Source: Paracraurococcus lichenis
Lineage (GTDB): Bacteria > Pseudomonadota > Alphaproteobacteria > Acetobacterales > Acetobacteraceae
Assembly: GCF_030657435.1 (NCBI RefSeq)
Contig: NZ_JAUTWS010000024.1
Span: 25,158-89,157 of the forward strand
Length of the DNA stretch: 64,000 nt
Direction: 5' to 3'
A program made the translations under genes and the position numbers. The notes under the pieces were generated by a model that saw only the letters and a program-made list of their open reading frames with translations, did no database searches and was not told where the DNA came from. Numbering within the stretch: the stretch's first letter is position 1; each line of letters opens with the position of its first letter. Shown here in pieces: positions 55,300-62,804 of the stretch.

Positions 55300-56111
55300 C
55301 GGCGCTGCTCGAGGCGCGGGACCTCGCCATCGGCCATGGCAGGCGGGTGGTGGCGGAGGGCATCTCGCTGGCGCTCAAGGCCGGGCGGGTGCTCTGCCTG
55401 CTCGGGCCCAATGGCGGCGGCAAGACGACGCTGCTGCGCACGCTGCTCGGCCTGATCCCGCCGCTGTCGGGCACGGTGCGGCTCTCGGGCGAGGACCTGC
55501 GCGGCCTGCCGCGGCGTGAGGTGGCGCTGCGCCTCGCCTATGTCCCGCAGGCCGCGCCGGGCGGTTTCGCCTTTCCCGCGCGGGAGGTGGTGGCGATGGG
55601 CCGCGCCGCCCGCCTGCCGCTGCTGGCCGCGCCCGGCCGCCGCGACCGGGAGGCGGCGGAGGCGGCGCTCGCCCGGCTCGGCATCGCGCATCTCGCGGAC
55701 CGGCCGGTGACGGAGCTTTCGGGCGGCGAGCGACAATTGGTGCTGATCGCCCGCGCCCTGGCGCAGGAGGCCGCCTGCCTGGTGCTGGACGAACCGACCG
55801 CGAGCCTCGATTTCGGCAACCAGGCGCTGGTGCTGCGGCAGATCCGGGCGCTGGCGGCGCGCGACGGCCTCGGCGTGCTCATGACGACGCACCATCCCGA
55901 CCACGCCTTCCTCGTCGCCGATGCCGCGGCGGTGCTGCATCGCGGCGGGCTGGACGGCCCGGCGCCACCCGAGGCGATCGTCACGCCCGCCAGGCTGCGC
56001 GCGGCCTATGGGGTGGAGACGGTGATCGGTACGGTGGAGACGCCGGAGGGGCCGCGCCGGGTCTGCGCGCCGGTGGTCGCGGGCGGGATGGCGGCCACGC
56101 CGCCGCGCTGA
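55296..56111 (+). CDS. FecE/MolC-type ABC transporter ATPase
   Basis: A 271-residue ATPase. Walker A is GPNGGGKTTLLRTLLG, the Q-loop is in RLAYVPQAAPGGFAFPAREV, the signature is ELSGGERQLVLIARALA, Walker B is CLVLDEPTASLDFGN and the switch is MTTHHPDHAFLVAD. It is GTG-started within the stop codon of the permease gene. It completes a three-gene importer and probably ends the operon that starts at tupB or at the receptor gene. Confidence 0.93.
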   Translation: MTALLEARDLAIGHGRRVVAEGISLALKAGRVLCLLGPNGGGKTTLLRTLLGLIPPLSGTVRLSGEDLRGLPRREVALRLAYVPQAAPGGFAFPAREVVAMGRAARLPLLAAPGRRDREAAEAALARLGIAHLADRPVTELSGGERQLVLIARALAQEAACLVLDEPTASLDFGNQALVLRQIRALAARDGLGVLMTTHHPDHAFLVADAAAVLHRGGLDGPAPPEAIVTPARLRAAYGVETVIGTVETPEGPRRVCAPVVAGGMAATPPR

Positions 56112-56262
56112 CCCCGCCGCGCGTCGCGGCGGCCGTGATAGCCTCGGCCCTGCCGGTCCCGCCGGCCCTGGAGCGGCCTCGCGCCGCGTCATGCCCTTGC
56201 CTGCCGAGCAGATCCACGCCCCCGCGCGCACCGGCACTCTGCTCCAACCGGAGGAAACAACC

Positions 56263-57279
56263 ATGACCGCCACCCGCCGCGCCCTGCTGGGCGCCGCCGG
56301 CCTCACCCTGGCCGCGCCCGCCCTGGTGCCGCGTGCGCTCGGCCAGCCGGTCGACCGCTACCCCGACCCGGCCGTGCAGATCCTCGACCCCGCCTTCGCC
56401 CGCTACCGCTTGCCCGCCGCGGCGGTCGAGCGGCTCTGGACCGGGGCGCGCTGGAGCGAGGGGCCGGTCTGGTTCGGCGACCAGCGCTGCGTGGTCTGGT
56501 CCGACATCCCGAACAACCGGATGCTGCGCTGGTCGGAGGCGACGGGGCAGGTGGACACCTTCCGCCAGCCCGCGAACAACGGCAACGGCAATACCCGCGA
56601 CCGGCAGGGACGCCTGATCACCTGCGAGCACCTGACGCGGCGCGTGACGCGCACCGAGCCGGACGGCGCCATCACTGTCATCGCCGACCGCTTCGAGGGC
56701 AAGCGGCTGAACAGCCCGAACGACGTGGTGGTGAAGAGCGACGGCAGCATCTGGTTCACCGACCCGCCCTTCGGGATCCTCGGCTTCTACGAAGGCGAGG
56801 CGGCGCAGCCGGAACTGCCCACCAACATCTACCGGGTGGACGGCCAGACCGGGCAGGTCACGGTGGCGACCGCGGAAGTGAACCGCCCCAACGGCCTCGC
56901 CTTCTCGCCCGACGAGTCGAAGCTCTATGTGGTGGAATCCGCCGCGACGCCGCGCGTCATCCGCGTCTTCGACGTGGACGGCGCGACCGGGCGGCTGTCC
57001 AACAACCGCGTCTTCTTCCGCTGCCAGGAGGGCGAGACGCCCGATGGCTTCCGCCTCGACGTTGACGGCAACATCTGGTCCGGCTGGGGCATGGGCCGGG
57101 AGGAGCTGGACGGCGTGCGCATCATCAGCAAGGACGGCGCGCCGATCGGTCATGTCCGCCTGCCCGAGCGCTGCGCCAATCTCTGCTTCGGCGGGCGGCA
57201 CCGCAACCGGCTCTTCATGGCGGGCAGCCGGTCGCTCTATGCGCTCTACGTGAACACTCAGGGCGCGCCCGGCGGCTGA
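56263..57279 (+). CDS. SMP-30/gluconolactonase-family protein
   Basis: A 338-residue six-bladed propeller hydrolase with a Tat-like signal (TRRALLGAAGLTLAAPALVP). RWSEGPVWFGDQRCVVWSDI starts the fold with the metal Glu. LNSPNDVVVKSDGSIWFTDP holds the calcium-site Asn and Asp, and NGLAFSPDESKLYVVESA follows. DGFRLDVDGNIWSGWGMG is the last metal block. It hydrolyses sugar lactones or related esters, here in the periplasm. GGAGGAAAC precedes the ATG at 56263. Confidence 0.9.
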   Translation: MTATRRALLGAAGLTLAAPALVPRALGQPVDRYPDPAVQILDPAFARYRLPAAAVERLWTGARWSEGPVWFGDQRCVVWSDIPNNRMLRWSEATGQVDTFRQPANNGNGNTRDRQGRLITCEHLTRRVTRTEPDGAITVIADRFEGKRLNSPNDVVVKSDGSIWFTDPPFGILGFYEGEAAQPELPTNIYRVDGQTGQVTVATAEVNRPNGLAFSPDESKLYVVESAATPRVIRVFDVDGATGRLSNNRVFFRCQEGETPDGFRLDVDGNIWSGWGMGREELDGVRIISKDGAPIGHVRLPERCANLCFGGRHRNRLFMAGSRSLYALYVNTQGAPGG

Positions 57280-57467
57280 CATCGACGCGCGCGACGGCTG
57301 GCGCCTGCCCGCGGCCGCCGACGCCGCGCGATGTTCGATCGCGATACGGGCGGAGGCCGGCGCGGTGCCGCCGCGAACCGGCCCGCCCGGGCATCCAGGC
57401 ACCTGCGCCTTGCCGTGGCCGGCGCCGCTGGTATCGATGCCCGCGGCACCGAAGGGGGAGCACTGCC

Positions 57468-57698
57468 ATGTCCGTCCAGGGTCCGGTCTATCTGCGCTGG
57501 CGCGCCGGGCGCCCGCTGCCGGAGGAGGAGCGCTTCGAGACGGCGGACGACGCGCTGGACGCGGTGGAGGCGCGCTGGGAGAGCCTCCAGCACCAGGCGC
57601 CGCAACTGCTCGATGCGCGCCGCGTGCTGCTGCTGAGCACCGCGGAACTGGCGGCCGTGGTCGCGGAGAGCCAGGAGGGGCCGGCGGAGGGCGACTGA
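57468..57698 (+). CDS. Small hypothetical protein
   Basis: A 76-residue protein with no known family. The first half (VYLRWRAGRPLPEEERFETA) and the helical DDALDAVEARWESLQHQAPQ, then LLDARRVLLLSTAELAAVVA, look like a compact alpha/beta domain. A GGGGGAG ribosome-binding site stands seven to eight bases upstream. It lies downstream of SMP-30 on the same strand, separated by 188 bp. Confidence 0.6.
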   Translation: MSVQGPVYLRWRAGRPLPEEERFETADDALDAVEARWESLQHQAPQLLDARRVLLLSTAELAAVVAESQEGPAEGD

Positions 57699-58072
57699 CC
57701 CGGCGCTGGCGGGCGGGCGGCAGGGCGCGTCGCCAGCCCGGTCACCTGTCGGTCAGCGGGCCGGAGGGAGCGCGGGCGCGTCCCATTCATGAAGCAGCAA
57801 GGAGTCCGGCGCCACGGCAGGGTCGGCCCACAGGCGTGTCCACATGTATGTCCACAAGCCTGGGGATAAGTTCGCGTCTTGCGGTCCGCGGGGTTTCGCC
57901 TGGCGCGCGGCGGCCCGGCGCGGCAGGCCCAGACCCATGGCGGATCGGGCGGGGCCGCGGGCTGGGAAGGCCATGTCCTGGTGGCGCCGCCGCTGCCGAT
58001 CGCTCCGGCATGGCCGCCCCGCGCGCCGCGGCTATACTGCCGCAGGGACGAGACCCGCAGAGGAACCGCGTC
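57699..58072. other. Gene-free stretch with DnaA-box-like words
   Basis: No gene is supported. At 57837-57869 three related 9-mers stand together: TGTCCACAT, TGTCCACAA and TGGGGATAA. The last is one base off the reverse DnaA box TGTGGATAA, and the other two are two mismatches from TTATCCACA-type boxes if shifted by one base. The rest is ordinary high-GC sequence with the ribosome-binding site of the cupin gene at the end. Confidence 0.35.
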
Positions 58073-58570
58073 ATGCCGCATGACGGCCACCACAGCCACG
58101 ACATCCCGCCGGACAGTTGGAAGCATACCGGCGTGCGGGTGATCCCCGGCGACCAGCTCGACACCAACACGGCGCAGACGCCGGGCATGAACCGCGCGGC
58201 GGCGATCAATGCCGCCCGCGTCGGCGCGCAGAAGATCTGGGCCGGCACGGTGCACATCCATCCGAATGCCAAGACCGGCGCCCACCATCACGGCGCGCTG
58301 GAGAGCGTGATCTACATCGTCTCCGGCCGCGCCCGCATGCGCTGGGGCGAGCACCTGGAATTCGTCGCCGAGGCGGGGCCCGGCGACTTCATCTTCGTCC
58401 CGCCCTATGTCCCGCACCAGGAGATCAATGCGAGCACGGAGGAGACGCTGCGCTGCGTCCTCGTCCGCTCCGACAACGAGGCCGTCGTGGTCAACCTCGA
58501 CATCGAGCCGGTGGAGAAGCCGGAAGAGGTCCTCTGGATCGACCCGATCCACAAGAACGGCGGGGTCTGA
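58073..58570 (+). CDS. Cupin-domain protein
   Basis: A 165-residue single-cupin protein. The first cupin motif appears as TVHIHPNAKTGAHHHGALES with three or four histidines and the Glu, and the second as GDFIFVPPYVPHQEINAS. VIYIVSGRARMRWGEHLEF lies between. The metal site is complete, so dioxygenase, isomerase or binding functions are possible. AGAGGAA precedes the ATG. It converges on the Bug receptor gene with only 15 bp between stops. Confidence 0.88.
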   Translation: MPHDGHHSHDIPPDSWKHTGVRVIPGDQLDTNTAQTPGMNRAAAINAARVGAQKIWAGTVHIHPNAKTGAHHHGALESVIYIVSGRARMRWGEHLEFVAEAGPGDFIFVPPYVPHQEINASTEETLRCVLVRSDNEAVVVNLDIEPVEKPEEVLWIDPIHKNGGV

Positions 58571-58585
58571 GGCGCCAGCGGCGTC

Positions 58586-59554
58586 TCAATCCACCCGCGC
58601 ACCGGCGAGCGTCACGACCCCCGGCCAGCGCGGCACATCGGCCGCGAGGCGCGCCGCCAGCGCCTCGGGCGGGCCGGGCACGGGCTCGAAGCCCTGGGCG
58701 GTGAGCTGCGCCGCGACCTCCGGCAGCGCCAGGATGCGCGCCACCTCGGCATTCAGGCGGCGGATCACCGCCGCCTCCGTCCCGGCCGGGGCCAGCAGCC
58801 CCTGCCAGGAGGTCACCTCGAAGCCGGGAAGGCCGCTCTCGGCCAAGGTCGGCACCTCGGGCAGCGCCGGCGCGCGCGCCGCAGTGGTGACGGCGAGTGC
58901 CCGGAGGCGGCCGGCGCGCACATGCTCGGTCGCGGCCGGCAGGGTCAGGAAAACCGCGTCGATATGCCCGGCGATCAGGTCGGCCATGGCCGGACCGCCG
59001 CCCTTGTAGGGGATGTGCGTCCACTCGGCGCCGACGCGCGCCTTCAGCAGCTCCGCCGCCAGGTGGCCGATGCTGCCGTTGCCGGGCGAGCCCAGGGTGA
59101 CCGCCCGCCGCCGTGTCAGGTCGAGGAACGCCGCCAGCGTCGCCGCCGGCAGGCCCGGGCGGACCACGAGAAGCTGCGCCGTCCGCACCGTCTGGATCAC
59201 CGGGGCGAAGTCCCGCAGCGGGTCGTAGCCGACCCTGGGGTAGAGCGCCGGGTTGATCGCCAGGCTGTCCCAGCCGACCAGCAGCGTATGCCCATCCGGC
59301 TTGGCGCGCGCCACCATCTCGAAGGCGATATTCCCCCCGGCGCCGGCGTGGTTCTCCACGACCACCGGCTGGCCGAGGGCATCCGAGAGGTGGCGGGCGA
59401 TGAGCCGCGCCAGCGGATCGACGCTGCCGCCCGGAGCGACGGGCACGATGAAGCGGAGCGGCCGGTCCGGCCAGGCCTGCGCCGCAGCGGGCCGGGCCAG
59501 CGCCGCCAGTGCGGCGGCGCCGAGCAGCGCGCGCCGGCCGCGCGGCTCAGACAT
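58586..59554 (-). CDS. Bug-family (TctC) tripartite tricarboxylate receptor
   Basis: A 322-residue orphan periplasmic receptor. Signal peptide RRALLGAAALAALARPAAAQ, then WPDRPLRFIVPVAPGGSVDP, VVVENHAGAGGNIAFEMVAR, THIPYKGGGPAMADLIAGHI and ALPEVPTLAESGLPGFEVTS, all Bug landmarks. It is distinct from the receptor at 6134 in most variable positions. Its start overlaps the end of a small membrane protein gene by eight bases, so that gene may be its functional partner. Confidence 0.92.
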   Translation of the reverse strand: MSEPRGRRALLGAAALAALARPAAAQAWPDRPLRFIVPVAPGGSVDPLARLIARHLSDALGQPVVVENHAGAGGNIAFEMVARAKPDGHTLLVGWDSLAINPALYPRVGYDPLRDFAPVIQTVRTAQLLVVRPGLPAATLAAFLDLTRRRAVTLGSPGNGSIGHLAAELLKARVGAEWTHIPYKGGGPAMADLIAGHIDAVFLTLPAATEHVRAGRLRALAVTTAARAPALPEVPTLAESGLPGFEVTSWQGLLAPAGTEAAVIRRLNAEVARILALPEVAAQLTAQGFEPVPGPPEALAARLAADVPRWPGVVTLAGARVD

Positions 59555-59723
59555 GGCCGTGGAAGGCGAAGATGGCGGCGGTGGTCACATCCTCCGAGGG
59601 CGGCGTCTCCGCCGGCCCGGCCGCGGCCAGCAGCGCGAGCGCGCCGGCCAGCGCCAGCACCAGCGCCGCCTCCGGCGGCAGGACCGGCAGGGCGAGGCTG
59701 GCGAGCAGCAGCGACAGCGGCAT
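59547..59723 (-). CDS. Small membrane protein coupled to the Bug receptor gene
   Basis: 58 residues: two adjacent hydrophobic stretches (PLSLLLASLALPVLPPEAAL and VLALAGALALLAAAG) and a polar end (PSEDVTTAAIFAFHGHV). GAGAGGTG is four bases before the ATG at 59723; an upstream ATG at 59741 lacks such a site. The stop overlaps the Bug gene start by eight bases. It is too short for a TctB subunit, and its role is unknown. Confidence 0.5.
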   Translation of the reverse strand: MPLSLLLASLALPVLPPEAALVLALAGALALLAAAGPAETPPSEDVTTAAIFAFHGHV

Positions 59724-59860
59724 GGGACACCTCTCGGGCATTCCCGGCGGCCGGGGCGGCGCGCCGGCAGGGCGGCAGGCCCCACCGGACGCCGTCCCGC
59801 GGCGGATGATTCACCGCCATGATGCGTGCGTCAATCCAATGGACGACACACGAGCGCATT

Positions 59861-60685
59861 TTAGGTCCCGGTCTCCGCGCCGGCCTCGCCGAGCGCGGCT
59901 AGGATGGCATTGACCATCGGCTTCATGTGGAAGCTCTCCTCCGGCATGACGGCGACCTCGGCGCCCGCCCGCGCCAGCGTCTCCGCCACCACCGGCCCGA
60001 CGGCGGCGATACGCGTGCGGCCGAGCGCCGCCCGCAGCCGCTCAGGCCCGGCGATCTGCTCCAGTCGCCGCACCTGCGGCGTCGAGGTGAAGACGGCGAG
60101 ATCGACCCGCCCGGCCTCCATCGCGTCCAGCATCGCCGCGACCCGCGCATCGTCCTCCTTCGAGGCATAGGCATAGGGCAGCACCGGGTCCGGCTCCGCC
60201 CCCGCGCCGCGGAGGAAGTCGAGCAGCAGGTCGTTCGGGTTGTCGGGGTAGAGCTGCACGCCGACCCGCCGCCCCCGCAGGTCCTGCCCCTTCAAGGTCT
60301 CGATCACCCCCGCGGTGGTCGGCTCGGCCGCCGAGAGGTCGGCGCCGAGGCCGACCGCGCGCAGCCGCGCCTGCGGCTTCGGCCCGCGCACGATCCGCCG
60401 CACCCCGCGCAGCGCGGCGAGGAAGGCCTCCTCGATCCCGGCGCGCTGGGCGACGCCCTGCAGGCGCGAGAGGCCCTCCCCGGTCAGCAGGATCAGGTCG
60501 TCGGGCGGGGTGGCGATGAAGCGGCGCAGCCAGGCCTCGACCGGCGCCGGGTCGGGCGCGTCGATGATGGCGACCAGCGGGCAGCGCAGCGCCTCGGCGC
60601 CGTGGCGCTCCAGCATGCGCGCCAGCACCTCCAGCTCCCGCGTCTCGGGCACCATCACCCGCCTTCCCGCCAAGGATCCGCTCAT
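59861..60685 (-). CDS. Uroporphyrinogen-III synthase family protein
   Basis: A 274-residue HemD-type protein with two Rossmann-like halves: RRVMVPETRELEVLARMLER, DDLILLTGEGLSRLQGVAQR, then RRVGVQLYPDNPNDLLLDFL, VDLAVFTSTPQVRRLEQIAG and RIAAVGPVVAETLARAGAEV. HemD closes the tetrapyrrole ring, but sequence conservation is low, so the role in haem synthesis is not proven. It is not next to hemC or other haem genes; instead its start overlaps the class II amidotransferase gene. It may be a second copy or a repurposed protein. Confidence 0.82.
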   Translation of the reverse strand: MSGSLAGRRVMVPETRELEVLARMLERHGAEALRCPLVAIIDAPDPAPVEAWLRRFIATPPDDLILLTGEGLSRLQGVAQRAGIEEAFLAALRGVRRIVRGPKPQARLRAVGLGADLSAAEPTTAGVIETLKGQDLRGRRVGVQLYPDNPNDLLLDFLRGAGAEPDPVLPYAYASKEDDARVAAMLDAMEAGRVDLAVFTSTPQVRRLEQIAGPERLRAALGRTRIAAVGPVVAETLARAGAEVAVMPEESFHMKPMVNAILAALGEAGAETGT

Positions 60686-61518
60686 GCCGCCTTCCCTTCC
60701 ATCACCGCCGAGGCCGCGCGCCGCGGCGCCCGCCGCGTTGCCCGTCCCATGGGCTGCTTCGCCACCTCGCCATGACGGAACACCACGAGCTCGCCGGGTT
60801 GCATCACCGTCCAGGCCTCGTCGCGCGTGAGCGGCCGGGTGGCGACCACCGTCACCACGTCGCGCGGCGTCGTCTCCTGCTCGAAATTCACCGTCAGGTC
60901 CTCATCCACCAGCGTCGCCGGGCCGAAGGGGGCGCGGCGCGTCAGCCAGGCGAGCCTGGTCGCGCAGTGGCAGAAGAGGCTCCGCCCGTCCGAGAGCAGC
61001 ATGTTGAAGACGCCGAGCGCCGAGAGGCGCCCGGCCAGGGCCGCCACCGCCCCGGCCAGCTCCCGGTCCGAGGGTGCGGTGGGGAAGCGGGTGCGGAGCT
61101 GCTCCATCAGCCAGCAGAAGGCGTGCTCGCTGTCCGTGCTGCCGATGGGGCAATAGGCGCCGAGCCGCCAGCGCTTCACCCCCTTGAGCTGGCCATTGTG
61201 CGCGAAACTCCAGGGCCGGCCCCAGAGCTCCCGCTGGAAGGGGTGGGTGTTCTCGAGCGCGATGCGGCCGCGATTGGCGCGGCGGATGTGGCAGATGACG
61301 ATGTTGGACTTGATGGGATGGCTGCGGACGAATTGCGCGACCTCCGACCGCGCGGCGGGGCGCGGGTCGTGGAAGGCGCGGCAGCCCTTGTCTTCGTAGA
61401 AGGCGATGCCCCAGCCATCGGCATGCGGCCCGGTCTGCCCGCCCCGTCGCATCAGCCCGGCGAAGCTGAAGGTGATGTCGGTGGGGACGTTGGCGCTCAT
61501 GCCGAGGAGCTCGCACAT
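60682..61518 (-). CDS. Class II glutamine amidotransferase (YafJ-like)
   Basis: A 278-residue Ntn-type amidotransferase. The N terminus MCELLGMSANVPTDITFSFA exposes Cys2 as nucleophile. GQTGPHADGWGIAFYED, ICHIRRANRGRIALENTHPF and SFAHNGQLKG are the glutaminase motifs, and GSTDSEHAFCWLMEQL follows. It has no synthetase domain, so the ammonia acceptor is unknown. It overlaps the HemD-like gene by four bases, so the two are co-translated. Confidence 0.92.
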   Translation of the reverse strand: MCELLGMSANVPTDITFSFAGLMRRGGQTGPHADGWGIAFYEDKGCRAFHDPRPAARSEVAQFVRSHPIKSNIVICHIRRANRGRIALENTHPFQRELWGRPWSFAHNGQLKGVKRWRLGAYCPIGSTDSEHAFCWLMEQLRTRFPTAPSDRELAGAVAALAGRLSALGVFNMLLSDGRSLFCHCATRLAWLTRRAPFGPATLVDEDLTVNFEQETTPRDVVTVVATRPLTRDEAWTVMQPGELVVFRHGEVAKQPMGRATRRAPRRAASAVMEGKAA

Positions 61519-61558
61519 GCGGGCAGCCTAGTCCCGCGGAGCGCGGGCCGGAAGCGGC

Positions 61559-61612
61559 GGGGAAGGCTCTGCCTTCCCCGCACCCCATCCGCCAAGGGCT
61601 CAAGGCCCTTGG
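61559..61612. terminator. Paired hairpins upstream of the amidotransferase gene
   Basis: GGGGAAGGC-TCT-GCCTTCCCC (61559-61579) and CCAAGGGC-TCAAG-GCCCTTGG (61592-61612) are two perfect stems 12 bp apart, followed by GATCCCGCGATTTTATCC. They lie between the stop of the transposase-derived gene and the amidotransferase start on the minus strand, and probably terminate transcription of the former. Confidence 0.6.
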
Positions 61613-61711
61613 ATCCCGCGATTTTATCCGCGGGCGGCGGGATTCGGACAAAGGTCCGGCCCGGATCGTGGCGGAACGGGGGCAGGCTCACGGCTCCGCC
61701 CAGCGGCGGTC

Positions 61712-62290
61712 TCAGGGCCTGCCGGCATAGTGGCGGAGGATGCGGAGCCATTCGCGCAGGTCCTTGAAGGGCAGCGAGAGCGGCGCGTCGCGGTGGGCGC
61801 GGAGGATCTGGGCGATCGCGCCCTCGGCCTGCGCGAACCAGTGGGGGCGGCAGAGATGGACGGGCAGCACCGGCATGGCTGAGAGGATCCCGACGCGCTC
61901 CGCCATGACGGCCGCATCCATGCCGAGGACGCGCATGGCGCGGCGGGCCGCGCGGACGACGAAGAACTCGATGGCGCGGAGCGGCGCCGGGGCGGCGCGG
62001 TCGGCGCAGGCGCCGACCAAGCGCATCCAGAACCCCATGCGGGCGAGGCGGCGGAAGTGGCGGCTGACCGTGTCCGGCTTGCCGTACTCGGGCGGGAGGG
62101 TGTGCCAGGGCTGGCCGGAAGCGGCGATGCGGAACATGCCGTCGATGCGGTGGCGTGCATCGGCCAGGGGGCGGCCCTGGCCCATGACGACGGTGCGGAG
62201 GTGGGGGAGGATGGCGGCCCACTCAGCATCGGTCATCGGGGCCCAGGGGCGCTTGGGGGTGTACCGGCGGTGGGAGGGTGGGCGGGGCAT
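61712..62290 (-). CDS. Transposase-derived protein with DUF4096-like N-terminal domain
   Basis: 192 residues. The first 95 resemble the N-terminal domain of IS5-type transposases (PMTDAEWAAILPHLRTVVMG, then GMFRIAASGQPWHTLPPEYG and VSRHFRRLARMGFWMRLV). The second half is diverged, basic and lacks a recognisable DDE catalytic triad (LRAIEFFVVRAARRAMRVLG; LPFKDLREWLRILRHYAG). The frame is intact, and GGGAG precedes the ATG. No terminal inverted repeats were found. It may be a domesticated or partial transposase. Confidence 0.72.
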   Translation of the reverse strand: MPRPPSHRRYTPKRPWAPMTDAEWAAILPHLRTVVMGQGRPLADARHRIDGMFRIAASGQPWHTLPPEYGKPDTVSRHFRRLARMGFWMRLVGACADRAAPAPLRAIEFFVVRAARRAMRVLGMDAAVMAERVGILSAMPVLPVHLCRPHWFAQAEGAIAQILRAHRDAPLSLPFKDLREWLRILRHYAGRP

Positions 62291-62804
62291 GGGGGACTCC
62301 CGGGGTGGCGGGCGGGAGCCATGAGAGTATAGGATTTTTTTCCGTTTAGGAAGGGGCGATTGCATGACGGGTGCCGTCTTGCTCAATGCCCCCCCAGAGT
62401 AGTCGATTTGTTGCGATTTAGCTTTGATGCTAAAGCCGGCCGGCGTTCGCGCATGCGTATTCAGGGTACTCGGAAGGTCGGCACTCGACCCCAAGCAGAC
62501 ATTCGTACCGGACTTGTGCACCGCGAAAACCGAGCTTGGCTCACGGGTGAATTCCCGCTGCAGAAGTCTTAACTTGTGCAAGAAGGGCATGCGTTCGGGG
62601 CGGCGAAAGTGGAGCCGGCTTATATTGAGCCGAAAGGTAGGAGATGTTCGCCCAGTCCGGCTCCCGAGGCTAATGCTCGATCGAGGCGCTTTTCTGGCGA
62701 TTGCTGGGGCCGGCCCTGTTCCCCAATCTTGTAGAAAGGTCCGCACGGGTGGCTATACTACCTTTGTGACGGCCAAGTTGGTCTTTGTCGAGGTCCAGGC
62801 TAAG
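62291..62804. other. AT-rich boundary stretch
   Basis: GC content falls clearly from 62320 onward and stays low to the window end. No convincing gene: a frame on the plus strand remains open from 62424 into the next gene, but its first 110 codons look non-coding. TAGGATTTTTTTCC near 62330 and GGCTTATATTGAG near 62620 are possible promoter or terminator pieces. The change of composition beside a transposase-derived gene marks an island boundary. Confidence 0.4.

Noticed and set aside
57837..57869. Chromosomal replication origin
   Set aside because: Only three imperfect DnaA-like words and no AT-rich unwinding region or typical neighbours such as dnaA or hemE. Kept only as a low-interest finding.
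62424..62804. An N-terminal extension of the DUF6402 gene of about 127 codons
   Set aside because: The upstream part lacks family similarity, has many Cys and Arg residues unlike the rest and no clear ribosome-binding site. Later starts at 62766 or 62805 fit the family better.
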